From: Panonychus citri | Taxonomy: Eukaryota; Arthropoda; Arachnida; Trombidiformes; Tetranychidae | DNA length: 64,000 nt | Direction of reading: 5' to 3' | Assembly: GCF_014898815.1 (NCBI RefSeq) | Contig: NW_026515520.1 | Location: 434,001-498,000, forward strand | In this document: piece by piece, positions 25,337-37,586 of the stretch | How positions within the stretch are numbered: the first letter of the stretch is position 1 | Layout: each line of letters begins with the position of its first letter | Made by a program: the position numbers and the translations under genes | The notes under the pieces: model-generated | What the model saw: only the letters and a program-made list of their open reading frames with translations | Told to the model about the DNA's origin: nothing | Database searches by the model: none

Positions 25337-26736
25337 ATGGCCTCAATTAAATTGTTACTGTCATCTCGATTGGCTCGAATGGTGATCCCTCGAACCAATG
25401 AGAATAAACTGTTGACCCGATTACAAGTAAATGGTATTAATCGAGTGTCAACCGCTGGTATTTGTCATAAGGATAATATGGATCCTGTTGTTAAATCACT
25501 TAAGCCTAAACCTTTTCCATACAAGGAGAAAAGGTATCGGAGTTACATGTATTTACTTCCCGGTGGGTCAACTGTTGCCCGATTTGATGAAAATACGGTT
25601 ATCGTATCAATTGAAGGTCTACCTGGTTCGGGGAAAACAAAATTTGCCAAAAAATTTGCCGAAGCAACTGATATGTATCATCAACCTAAAGCCAATTTTG
25701 ACTTTTATTATATTAGGCCTGATGGTTTTGATTTAAGAAGATTTAATCCAATTTTCTTTGAGGAAGCTCAATATCCAGATATTGATTTGTTTCTTGAGAA
25801 ACCTAAACATCCTAAAATTGGTAGAATGCAATGTGAAATGTACAGGTTGAAATACTTTTTCTACATTGAAGCGATGGCTCATTTATTCAACACTGGTCAA
25901 GGAATTGTCACCGAACGGACTCCTTGGTCTGATCAAGTTTTCATGGATGCATTGGTTAAATGTGGATTCACTAATAAGGATCGTAAGTATCTTAAGTGTT
26001 TCTAAATTCTATTCTAAATATATATAATTGTAATTCCATCTAATTCTCTTGATTCTCATATTTTTTTTGCCTCTTCTCTACTCAGATGAAAGATTTTACG
26101 CTCGAATGAGACACAATTCTCAAGTTAAATTATGGAGACCACATCTTGTTATCTACATTGATACACCGATTGAAACAGCCATGAAAAATATTAAAAAACG
26201 AAATAATGTAAATATAAATTTGTCGTCGTTAGATGAAAAATATCATCTTCACTATTTATGATTGATTATCATTTTGTTGATTCTCTTTTGTTGATTTGTT
26301 TATTTCTTTATTTTTCAGCCCAGAGAAGTTAATAGTCCAGTTTGGAAAAGTGATTTCTTAAAGTGTATCGATGAATCTTACAAGAATAAGATTATTCCTG
26401 AATATGATGAGCATGCCTACGTTTTGGTTTATCCTTATAAAGATGAACTTGATGTTAATGCGATTCTATCGGACATTGAGAAAATGGATTTCTGGCCATG
26501 TCTTAGTAATGAAAAATTATACGATTGGCGAATCAGTGATGATGGTGAAGTCAGTGAATGGAGAGTAACTTTTACTAATGAAATTGAAACACTTATGGCA
26601 AAGTGTAATTTACCTTCTTGGGATTGTGAGGGTTATGATTATTCACCTGAAGCTGAACAGATTCAGATGCAATCAGAAAGATCTCTTGTAAGATATTAAT
26701 AACATTTTTCCATCCTCACCATGATTAATCTGATTA

Positions 26737-26784
<48 letters not shown>

Positions 26785-26913
26785 TAACAGGCTACTCCTT
26801 ACTGGCCCGGTTTCGATCCAGATAGATATTCAATGTGGGAACTTGCATTCAAACGGGAAAACAAATATTGGGCAGATAGAGCTATGAACTTATTCCCAGC
26901 TTATAGTCCCTAA
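25337..26913 (+). CDS. NDUFA10: NADH dehydrogenase 1 alpha subcomplex subunit 10, mitochondrial
   Basis: Accessory 42-kDa subunit of respiratory complex I, in the matrix-side membrane arm; a structural relative of deoxynucleoside kinases. Exons: 25337-25982, 26086-26207, 26319-26687, 26791-26913; introns of 103, 111 and 103 nt, all GT-AG. The phases join to a 419-aa protein, close to insect homologues. A basic N-terminus without acids for ~20 residues fits a mitochondrial presequence. The kinase-like fold shows as GLPGSGKT (94-101) and ERTPWSD (193-199), followed by WRPHLVIYIDTP from exon 2. The start ATG sits in a favourable context (atcATGG). Intron 3 contains a 42-bp CT run just before its acceptor. 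Family and exon structure are strongly supported by continuous homology across all junctions. Confidence 0.95.
26741..26782 (+). repeat. (CT)n run inside NDUFA10 intron 3
   Basis: A 42-bp pure CT repeat ending 8 nt before the acceptor AG at 26789-26790, so it also serves as the polypyrimidine tract. Confidence 0.95.
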
Positions 26914-27114
26914 TTGTACCAACAATTAACAACGATAATTAATGTAAAAAGAACAGACAGTAAAAATGAACGTTACTAAATTAGATTTACTTCTAAATAC
27001 AAAAAAACCTTCATTATTATGGTTCAATCATCCGGGATATAATCAATTACAATACGAAATTGAAAATTTTCATCCACTTTTAATTTCTCTGGAAAATCTA
27101 AAACCTATCTTGTT

Positions 27115-27120
27115 AATAAA
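27115..27120 (+). promoter_or_regulatory. candidate poly(A) signal of NDUFA10
   Basis: AATAAA, 202 bp after the NDUFA10 stop and upstream of the next gene's promoter. Motif match only. Confidence 0.35.
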
Positions 27121-27447
27121 CTATCGACACAAACAACTGATCAGACAGTTTTGATTCTGTGAGAATTGAACAAATAACAAACTAATCAAATAAGAAAGTT
27201 GCAACAACTAGTCGATTTATTAGGTTGAGTAATAATTAGTGTCCGTTTTTTTAATTGTCGAATCTTTGATCGGATATTTAATTTAATTGCTGAGGAGATT
27301 AATCAAATTTTTATAAGGGATATATTAGAATTATATTGTAGATTGTTAATTGTGATTAGAATAAGAATATTAAATTGCTCACAATTATACATTCGATTCT
27401 TTTTGTTTGTAAATTAGAATTTCAAGTTACCGCCTGTTCGCCATTTC

Positions 27448-27459
27448 TGCGCATGCGCA
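27448..27459 (+). promoter_or_regulatory. NRF-1-type palindrome in zinc-finger gene promoter
   Basis: TGCGCATGCGCA is a perfect palindrome and an exact match to the known NRF-1/erect-wing consensus (YGCGCAYGCGCR). It lies 179 bp upstream of the ATG at 27638 and stands out as a GC-rich island in AT-rich DNA. Its position fits a core promoter site of the downstream gene. Confidence 0.75.
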
Positions 27460-27637
27460 GACTTGTTGCTCTCACTGAAGCTTAAGAATTGAAGCTAAGC
27501 TGAGATTTTGTTTTCTACAGAATTTGGCTTTTCCTTGATTGTTATTGACATTTTATTTAGTGATTAATTGTACCATTGTTATTAAATTTATTATCAAATT
27601 TTTGTATTTCCCAATTTGATTTTGTTTACGCTACATT

Positions 27638-28879
27638 ATGGCTCGAAGAACCGTTGCAGGTCCATTCCCCTATTCTTATGGTTTATCATCTTCTTACAAT
27701 TCGGGTCCTGTTGAGTATCATCATGAGAGAGAACCACAAAGAGAATCTATGAATGATTCGATGAGATCCTCTTCCATGAGAGACGATTCAATGAGAGACA
27801 GTATGTCTGGAAGAAGTGATGATTACCGTTCATCTTCTGCTTACAGTGAACTATCCAATATCCGTGATGATCCACAGGGTAAAAAGTTGTACTCTACATT
27901 AGAAAGATTGAATTCAAATACAACCGGTGAAGGAGCATCAGATGAAATTATGAGGCTGTTTCCCCCTCCACCTAAAAGGTATTGTCCTACAAATGAGAAG
28001 CCTGTATACAAAAATGGCCACTGTATTCCTCGACAAGATGCTCTCCTTGTTGAGATGATTATGAATGACAAGGCGACCCTTAAGGCGCAACTTGATGTCA
28101 CAAAGCAAGCGATAGTTGGTAATGTCAATTTAAGATTTCAACTTCTTTTCTTCTGGTTAACCTAAATTATTATGCTATCTTTACTTATGTTGATCTACTT
28201 TCTTTGTTTGTAGGCTTGGACTTTGTAACCGAGTTTATTGACCCTGATGGCGGTGTTCGAGTTTATGAGTGCTCGCTGTGTAAAACATTCCGTACGGTTA
28301 CCACAGCCATGGAACATATCACAGGTTATAATCATCGAGTCAATTATATTGTACGTTTTAAATATTACATTTCAACCAATAGAAGTTTCTTTTTTTTCTT
28401 CACTAACCTTGATGTTTTTGGAGAGAAAAACATGAAAATGATGTTAATCTGATATTCTATTCTCTCATAACATTTTCGTTTCATTTTTTCTGTTTTCACA
28501 GCAAAAACAATTTCCATCTGAGGTGAAAATGTTCCTTCTTCCCGATGGTAGGAACAAAAATCGTAATAAAGCTTTGATGACAGTCGCCTCAAAACGGTGC
28601 TCTGAACTTGAGCTTGTCTATGGAAGAGGTGATTACAATGTTGTCAATGAGAAACCAAAGATGCCCGAAGGTGCTCTTGATGCTCCAGAAAGTGATGTCT
28701 TACCAGAGGATAAAAAGCTTGATGAATTAAAGAAAGATCTGAAAAAATATTCAGAGCTCAAGATTGAAACACCCGAAGAATTCAGATTGGTCAGATCATT
28801 AACTGCTCTATTGACCAATGCTATGTGTGAATTTAAATACTCCCAAGAGCAACAACAAGAGCAGTCTAACACTGATTAA
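27638..28879 (+). CDS. matrin/U1-type zinc-finger protein
   Basis: Exons 27638-28118, 28214-28350 and 28502-28879, with introns of 95 and 151 nt (GT-AG), give 331 aa. Residues 37-59 carry repeated Ser-Met-Arg-Asp units (SMRDDSMRDSM), a low-complexity region likely to be disordered. Residues 108-133 include FPPPPKRYCP, before a conserved-looking block. A single finger, C180-x2-C183-x11-H195-x5-H201, has the spacing and the MEHITGYNHR ending of matrin/U1-type fingers, a class that usually binds double-stranded or structured RNA. A basic segment (DGRNKNRNK) and an acidic, Lys/Glu-rich C-terminus follow, ending in a Gln-rich tail. I cannot place it in a named orthologue group. An RNA-associated nuclear role is inference from the finger type. 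The start is the first ATG, and an NRF-1-type site lies upstream. Confidence 0.88.
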
Positions 28880-29774
28880 GTCTGTTTAATTTTTTACATG
28901 CAACAGCAGAAAATTATATCTCGACTTGATCAATTTAATCAATACCTAAATTGATACCATTTGTAATCAATTAGGTCTTAAACAAGCAAAAAAACAAGCA
29001 AAAAACAAGCAAAAAACAAGTAAAAAACAAGCAAAAAAAAAATGATCAACCAATCACATAAACTGTATTAATTTGATTCGTCAACTTATAATCAACCTTT
29101 TGACTCCATAACAATGTATTTAACTTTGTCATTCAACTTATTACAATTATAATCTACATGGTATATACCAAATTATTAATAATTTCAATCATTAAAAACA
29201 CTATTTCCATTTAATTAAACATTTAAATCAATTCAAAGTCCATTCTAATCACTTGAAAGGCAATTTAATCAGCTTAACCGCTGCTAATCAACCAATAATT
29301 ATCAAATTCAATCTTGAGATAACCTTAATTGTTTCAATAACAGTTAAGGTCAACCATGAATTTCAACTGATTAAATGAACAATTTAATCCAATAGATGCC
29401 GCCAACAATTGTTGATTGTTGATTGTAATTGTATATTTAAGAGGATGCGTGTAACTGAATTAAAAGTTACATCTTGTTCCTGATGAAAGTTAATTGTAAT
29501 CATTTGCCTGGTAAGGCATTAACACTGTTTTCACCTTGATCAGCGATTAAATTGTTCCAACAAATTAACAATCAATTAAATTGTTCATCTTTAATAAATT
29601 CTTGTTGATCTTAAATTTTTTCATTGTGTTTAAATTGTTGCTATTATTGTGTTTTAATTTCAATCGTCATCTAATTTAACTAATCCGGATTATGTTTCTT
29701 TTAATTTGTGACCTTTATCATCTAAATTAACTGTTAATTGTTTTAATTAAATTGCCAATTAGTTGAACGACAAA
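28880..29774. other. intergenic spacer with an 11-bp tandem repeat
   Basis: It lies between the zinc-finger gene stop and the next start codon. It should contain the 3' UTR of the former and promoter sequence of the latter. Apart from the ACAAGCAAAAA repeat at 28982-29038, nothing specific was seen. Confidence 0.5.
28982..29038 (+). repeat. 11-bp tandem repeat (ACAAGCAAAAA)
   Basis: About five consecutive copies with small length and base differences, about 100 bp after the zinc-finger gene stop and so probably in its 3' UTR. Confidence 0.9.
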
Positions 29775-30420
29775 ATGACAGGTAAGAAAAAGTTAATTTG
29801 CAAGTTTGAGATTTCATTTTCTCAACAATTTATAAATTACATGCTTATTCAATGTTCACCTACTCAAACCAATCAAATTGATGAGACTTTCACAATGAGA
29901 AAATACAATTAACTTAATCACTTTCTGTTGAAATGTATCTTTGTATCACTTGGATTAATATAAGATGTTGGAAAATTGAAAATCTCAAATAGGATTAACT
30001 GGAAAGGGATTAATGAGATATCTTTATAAGTGTGAATGTTTCCCTTGATAAGAACTTTTTTTTTCTTTAAATTCGATGAAAATTTCATTAGAAGAGATGA
30101 AAAAAAAGTTCGAGTACTAATAATCAATTGAACTTTTTTTTTCCTCAATTTGAAAATTCATTTGTTTTCTCATCGAACAGCAGCAAATCTAACAAACAGT
30201 ATTGAACCTTTCGAAGACTCTGTGGTTAACTATCCGCCACCACCTCCTCCACCTCCACCAACATCTCATCAACACCATGTAACATCCATACAGAATTCCA
30301 ATCATCCAGTGAATCCATCGGAAAATCACAGTATTCATCGTCTCTCACCAAACGGAAGTCAAACTTATTCATTTCACCGCAAATATGGACCAAGAAAAAA
30401 ATCATTCATCGGCTTTGATG
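29775..30420 (+). CDS. proposed N-terminal exons of the MEC-2/stomatin-like gene
   Basis: ATGACAG followed by GTAAGA (29775-29781, donor at 29782) is a 7-nt first coding exon. A 399-nt intron ends at CGAACAG (30180). Exon 30181-30420 then continues in frame and closes with GATG|GTAAGC. Together they encode 82 residues plus one base: a short Asn/Thr start, a run of nine prolines, a His/Asn/Ser-rich stretch and a basic end (KYGPRKKS). Both splice sites are good and the codon content is clearly coding-like. The exon ends in phase 1, exactly what the first stomatin exon at 55721 requires, and variable, often proline- or serine-rich cytosolic N-termini precede the hairpin in MEC-2-type proteins. 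The link across 25 kb is inference; it could belong to another gene whose later exons I did not find. Confidence 0.6.
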
Positions 30421-31446
30421 GTAAGCTAATTGAAAATTGATTAACTAATTAGAACGAAACAATAACTGTTAGCAATCAAATCGATGGCTTAATTTTTTTT
30501 GTAGTAATTTTCTGCATGATCTGTTAATTATCAATGCGAAAAAAATTCTCAACTCACTTTGTTGATTTTCTCTTGAAATTTTGAAACATGAAATAATCAA
30601 CTTTCCCTCAGTGATGATATATTTATCCTTCATGCTCCATGTTGGTTTGCTTGAAATGCAAAGCATGTTAGTCTGTTATCATCACTTTAATCATCATCAT
30701 CATCACCTTCATGTTAGATGTTTAGATTGATGATGATTGGAATGCTCACCAGAATTTAAAGAATATTTTTTTTTCGAAACTTTTTTATTTCTATCAATTC
30801 ATGTTGAGTTAAATGGACGAATATAAATTTCCCTTATACTAATATTTTTCTTCATCTTCTTGCATCTCACTTACTCATATTATCGTCATATTTGAGGCTA
30901 TTTTTACCGTCTCTTACTCCCCCCCTGAATCAACAAGCATCATGAGGTATACATATAACTGATTTATATCTGAATAAAATTCTGGTTGAATAAAAAGGTT
31001 GATTATAATGAAGATAGAGTAGCTAGTGAGTAAACATTGACAAGGAGTTGGAAAATTCAACAAAGGTCAATGTTAACCGAGGAAAATGTTATCGGAAACT
31101 TTTTAAAATAAATGCAAGGTATAGACACAATATGAGCATCATGATGGAATGGTGAACATGATAGAAAACAAATTTCCATTTATCTTCATTCAGAGTCAAT
31201 GAAACTTTGTTTTCTTTTGTCAGTTAAATCTTCATTAACTTTACAATTGAACTTTTCATGAGACTAAACATCCAAGTACTTGAAACTTTCCACCTTTCAA
31301 ACTGATTGAAGTTTACAGCTCTAAGTGTCCAGCTTTAATGGGCTCCCATGAAAAGTTCAGGTTATTACAGAACTTTTTACTCCTCCAATAAACATATTTA
31401 CACACTCGTTATCATTTGTAGTTAGAACAATTTTTTATCGAATAGT

Positions 31447-31450
<4 letters not shown>

Positions 31451-31479
<29 letters not shown>
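31451..31479. repeat. (CT)n microsatellite
   Basis: A pure CT run of about 29 bp. Confidence 0.95.
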
Positions 31480-31484
<5 letters not shown>

Positions 31485-34400
31485 TTCTCTCATGAAATGC
31501 ATCAATTTAATTGTGGGATGAATAATCTCATGAGTGTTTATCTCTTTGTCTATTATACATTGAACTTGTGATCTTGTGATTATCCTGTTTGATTCAGAAA
31601 AAAGGTCAACACACACTGAACCTCAGAATTTGTCAAAAGATGAGAAAATGAAGATGATGAAAAAAGAACTTATTCTTTTTCTATTGACATTTTTTCTTTT
31701 CCTCTCTCTCTCTCTTCCTCCGATCATTTCTGTGTATTCTCAGTGAGAATTTCTCACTCTCTGAGTATAAATATTTGCATCTTAACTGTAATTTTAGTAT
31801 GGATTACATAATATCTCCTTATCAATTTCTCCTTTTTTTCATCTTCATCATATTGACATAAAATATAGATAATGATGAGAATCATGTTAAGTTCTGGCAA
31901 CCAAACGTTATTTGTTGAGATGAATAGAAAGATATTGGTGTTTCAATATCGATCCGATGATAACTTTGTCTACTTTTTTTCCCGATCATCAGCAAACCAT
32001 CATTACATTTTCCTCCTCTTACCTTTATCTTGTTTCCTCTTCCTCTCACTCAATTTTTCGTCCATTGTCCACTCCCATTAACAGAACAACAATCAACTCT
32101 ACTAGTTTCCCAATATCAGAATCAAACAAGATCAGACAAAATGTAGTTTCCAATTAACGAGTAAAATTTCAACAACAGATCATAACCTGAAGCAAACAAA
32201 AAAGATTCTAAAATAGTTATTCGATAAAACAATTCCATATTCTTACACCAATTGCTCACCTATGATTCAACTGTCATAATATGACCACGAATCTATTTCT
32301 CGATGCTGATTAAGTCTAGAATTTATCATTTTTCATCGAAACAGTTGCAACAAAAGTTCAACAGTTTTGTTTATCCATCGTTCTATTACTGGTCTGAGAA
32401 AATTTTGATCTGAACGACGAATCAAAAGTAGAATTAGGAAAAGTACTCGAGAGATCCCCTGAAATTACATGGGGATAAACCAGAGTAAAAAAAGGAGATT
32501 AGATAATAAGAATTGAAGAGAATGAGCTAAAAAAACAGAACTCCAAATGATAACGAAATGAATGTTCCTTGTTTGTCTTCTAAGCGAAATGTATTTGCTA
32601 CATTCTCTCCAGAGGATTTTGAAAGAATAACAATTCTTGGAAATAGATTTCTCTTCATATTCTTTCTCTCTCTCTCTCCCCTTTTTCATCTTTTATCTTC
32701 TTCCATCAACAACATTCTCGCTAGAAATAATTCTGACCTTAATATTACTTTCAACTGTTACCTGACAGATTTTCACTTACCTGTACAAGGAAAACCAAAA
32801 AAAAAAGAGTAACCAACAAATATCATATATGAAAGTATATATATGTAACTTTGTTATTCTCATAACAATTTACTTAACTGAGTTTTTTTCCCTTGTTGTT
32901 GTTGTCTATTTGTTATCTTCCATGATGAAGATAAAGATGATTATTATTACTGTTATTATCAGGTGAGGTTAAAGTTACTCTCCGATGATGATAACAATAA
33001 TACTAATGACTGGATTCTTGAATTTTTCATGTTGATACATTAAAGGTTTTTACTTGTCCATTATTATCATGATGATGATGGAGAGATGATGAAGATAATC
33101 CGACTGGGAGTGTTACTAGTGACCTTAACTATTATAATGCATCAAGTTAATCATTTGAAAATTAACCCTTAGACTTATAATATTAATCTATCAAATTATT
33201 TGAACTCAAATTCAATTGTAACTGTTAACTTTTCATTCTAATATAACATTTCATTGTGATGGATTAAATTTCTGTTCATTCATTCAAATTTTATTCAAAT
33301 GAATTCCTTTTGTTTACAATTTTTAATTTAAACTCCATGACAAAAGGTAATATCTTATTCCCTGTAGAGTCAAGACACCATCTTTTCACTGTTATTTTCA
33401 TGATAAAAGTTGAATCCACAGTCTTGTTAGTCAAGAATTCATCCAAAGAACTGAAAACTTTTCTGTAAAAAAAAGAGAGATAATCCCAATTTTCTTGCTA
33501 TTGAATATGATGGTGATGAAGATAATGATATAGCTGATAGATAATCATCTCTTTCTCTAACCATGGTAAATGTTCATACCCTTTAGATTACATATTCCAA
33601 AAGGTTCTTAAGCTTTTCTTTTCGATTGCACTTTAACATCGCCATTTAAGCCATGTAATCATGTAAAACTTGATTCAGTCTCTTTATCCTTTACCTCAAT
33701 CCCTCAGATTCAATAGTTCACTCGATAAGGATAAATCTTTTATCTTCATCTCTTTCTCTCTCTCTCTCTCTCGCTATTTTGTCATCTTCATCCTCATCCT
33801 TTATCCTGGCTCATCTCTCAATCTAAATCTGTTTGTACTTGTATTAGTTTTGATTGCTTGTTAACTGTTTGTTTGTTAACTTCAAATCAAATTAAATCAC
33901 TTACTCCAAGTGCATTTATTTAGTTAATTTTTATTTATTTCATCCCTTACCAAGTGATTATCGTCTCTATAACTTTTGGCTATTTAATTGTAGCGAAACT
34001 TTTACTTCCTTTTTCAACTCAATTACCAACAATCATCTGCGACAATCCTATTTATTGTATTTTTTATGTAAACAGTTAATCATATTAGATCAATATTAGA
34101 ACTTGTCCATTTTTATAATTCCAAACACGTACTAATCATTTGAGAATTGAATTTTAAAGCAACGACTAAAGTGATCATAAGTCAACTAGTAATACGATTT
34201 AATGGCCAAATTTCAATCGACATGAGGCCAATACTTAGCTCGATTAGACCATTTCATTTTGGAACTTTTTTTCTGTAAATTTTCCACAACATTGAAAATC
34301 TCAATATTCTGGTTATCATGTTTAATACATAACCTCATTACTTTGTATCATCACCTAAACCCCTCAGGTGCTATCGGTTATGTTTAATAATTGATCTGTT

Positions 34401-37400
34401 TAAATTGTCTGTCAAATTTAGTTAATTGTTAGAGCTCATTTTCCCTTAGAGCTTAAAACTTTGAACCTTAAAAACTTTCAAGAGTGTGAAAGAAACACTT
34501 AAAATCATGATACGAATAGTTCTGAACATGGTAGACACTTACCTGAACTTTTGAGATTACTGGTTGATCAGATTGAATAATTTAACAGAATGAATATTTC
34601 ATCAGTTGAACAATGAATAGTTTTTACACTAGGAATCAGAATTTACTTTTGAATTTCAGAAGAATTGGTAGAGGAAAAATGTTCATGGTTATACAAATCT
34701 CCCATGAATGTGATTATTTTTGTTCCAGTTAAGGTTAAACCTTCAGCATCTTTATCCTAACCTCATCATTTTAAGTAATAACTTCAATTCATGAATTATT
34801 TTAGTCCTAGTATTTGATAGTTTTTTGTTTGCATCAAGAAGTTCATTTCTACTGTGGTGATTTTCATGAGAATCCATGATTAATGTATTATAATTGATCA
34901 ATATTTCCTTTACCAAACAATATCAATAATCCTAACATTGAATGTCCATCGATAAAACTAATCCATTGATTAAAGATTAATCTGATTAGTGGCATAAATT
35001 ATTATCTCAATTCATTTCTATTGTTATTATATATTAATCAAATGGATCAACTAAATTGTGATGTTACAATTTGTCTGATTGAATTTGTATAAATAATAAT
35101 TAGAGTGAATAATTTTTTCTTCCTCATCATGAAACAAGAACAATAATTGATATTAATTGGATAACAAGCGAATTGATATGAGATGAGAAAATGAGATGTT
35201 CGAGAAGAAGAAAATAAAACCATTAGAACTTAGAACTCGATATAATGATTGAGAGAGAGAGAGAGAAAGAATAAGATTCGATATGATGAAGTGAACGCCT
35301 TTTTGTACAGAATAAGATAAAAAAATCGAAAAGTTCTGAAAGTATTTAACCTCTTCTCCATGAATAGTTGTGTCTCTACGTATTTGAATCATGATCATGA
35401 TATGAATTATTATTATCATTAACATCGATTAAACAATCAATTGATCATTCTGAATTGTAATGTTTGTAACAATATGATGGCAACAATGAATGTTGAACAA
35501 TCAAAATTAATTCAACAATCGGTTGACAAGTAATTGAACCCTGAATCCGAGTTATTTACGATAATTCATCTAATAATAAAAATGTTGAACATAAGTTGAA
35601 ATTTTTCCCCTTCCCTTTCATGTGGGTTTATCATGTGAAAACAAATACTATCGAGAAACTTATTATCATCATGTTACAATCGATGAAAAAATTGATCTCT
35701 TTATTAATTCAATACTTTTCATGTCAATTTGTCAACGAAAAATTTGATTAAACATTCATCATGTATCAAAATTTTCACCAGAGTGACAATCGTTTTTTTT
35801 TATTCCTCATCCAACTGAACTCATCATGATAATGATTTTTGACTTTTCTCTTCTAATATTAATAGTAATTGAAATTGAGAGGTAAAAAAAGTTCTGAGAA
35901 AGTTTCACAAAGGATAATTTCTTTTACTTTCCACGCCATGAAAATATAATAATAATAAATTCTGAATGAAATGTTTACGTTTTCTTGAACTATTCCAAGC
36001 AGATTATCAATTCTATCATTAAATGTGATAAACAATTGATTTGAAATCTTGTTACAATTGTTGATTGTATTATTTACCATTATTCAACAGAGAGAGAGAG
36101 ATGAAAATGAATTGTGAATAAAGTTCTGAATAAATCGAGATATTCCCCTGAGCGTTAATTTGCAAATCTAAGGAAAGTTATATTTACAAACTAACTCGTT
36201 AGTTATTAATATAATCTTGATGCGTTGAGAATCTCAACTTTTTTATTCGATATTTTTTTGGAACTTTTTTATTTCACAATTTTAGAACTTTTTTCCTCGA
36301 TTTTTTTATTACCAAATCTCGGCAGAGTTTTTTTCCTCATCTCTTGCTTCATGGTAGCTCATTGTGACAACCCATGAACTTTTGGAGCCCTTGAGCAATT
36401 GATGAACATTATCTGAAGTGTAATGATAAACCGAAGGGAGAATTCAAATACAACTCATCATTAACCCAGCATTTAACATGGAACTCCCTTCAGATCTGAA
36501 CAGTTAACTGTATCTCGAACTATTTTTTTTATATCCAAACAGAAATAACTGTTTATTTGTATTCGTTTTTTTTTCTCACTTAGAACTTTTGAATTTTTCG
36601 ATTTTTTTCCAAGTCTTTGTTTATTCGGATTCTTGAGATTGCTCATTCATTACCGATCATTATGATAACATGAAATTTCTTGCGTAATTTTCTCATGGTA
36701 TGAGAATTTTTTTATTTTTATCTTCTATCAATTGTTAGAATAAAAGAAATCGAAACTTTTCGAAATTTTTCTTTCTCTTCTTTAAGTTAAATCTATTCGA
36801 TTTTGCCTCATTTAACTGGAATGGGCATTCATTTTGTTCTCAATGATCTTTTTCTGTACTCATCGAACTTGAATTCTTAATGTATTAGACAATAAAGATA
36901 ACCATTTGAAGCCAATGAAGATAAAGCGGAAACTATTTACTTCACCTTACTATCGATTACAATTCCAAGATTATATATTTTGTTTCTATCTCTCACTTAT
37001 CATGTTTTCCAATTTCAAAAGGACCTTGAATCTGAACAGAATTGACGAGTAAAAGTAAACATTATTATTAAGTATTGTCTTTATCTTGAATGTCACTTGA
37101 AGTTTAATCATGATTAGTTATCATCGTCACAATGATAAGTGAAAAGTTTCATTTTTCAAAGTGGAAAGTAAAAACCAACCAGAACACGAATGAATCACTA
37201 ATCATTTGATTAATTGACAAGCGAAAAGAGTGTTTTTCATCTTAATCATTAACTAATGGATTTAAATTGATTAACTTGGTGAATGTTAAACATGTTGTTA
37301 ATCCATCTTAATTTGTGAGGTAATTTCATCTTGTAAATCAGCAGTTAAACTTTTCTCCCATTCTCAGAGATATTGACACGATTAAATTTATTAGAATCAA

Positions 37401-37543
37401 ATTGATAACTTGTTTGTATATCGATCGTTTATATCGCTAATGATGGATACCAAAAAAAGTTCTAAATATCGTAGAGACAGAAAAAAAGTTCGATCCGCGA
37501 ATTTTAATTCCAAGAGTAATCTCTTTTTTCTGCTAGTTTCGAA

Positions 37544-37546
<3 letters not shown>

Positions 37547-37581
<35 letters not shown>
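37547..37581. repeat. (CT)n microsatellite
   Basis: A pure CT run of about 35 bp, 56 bp after two A-run plus GTTC words (37452 and 37481). Confidence 0.95.

Positions 37582-37586
<5 letters not shown>

Noticed and set aside
25431..25736. Second-frame ORF inside NDUFA10 exon 1
   Set aside because: It is a shadow of the NDUFA10 frame without any recognisable protein content.
31600..31743. Exon-like stretch after TTTGATTCAG that could follow the exon ending at 30420 in phase
   Set aside because: It runs into CT-repeat-encoded residues and a stop, has no donor, and would exclude the better-phased join to the stomatin exon.
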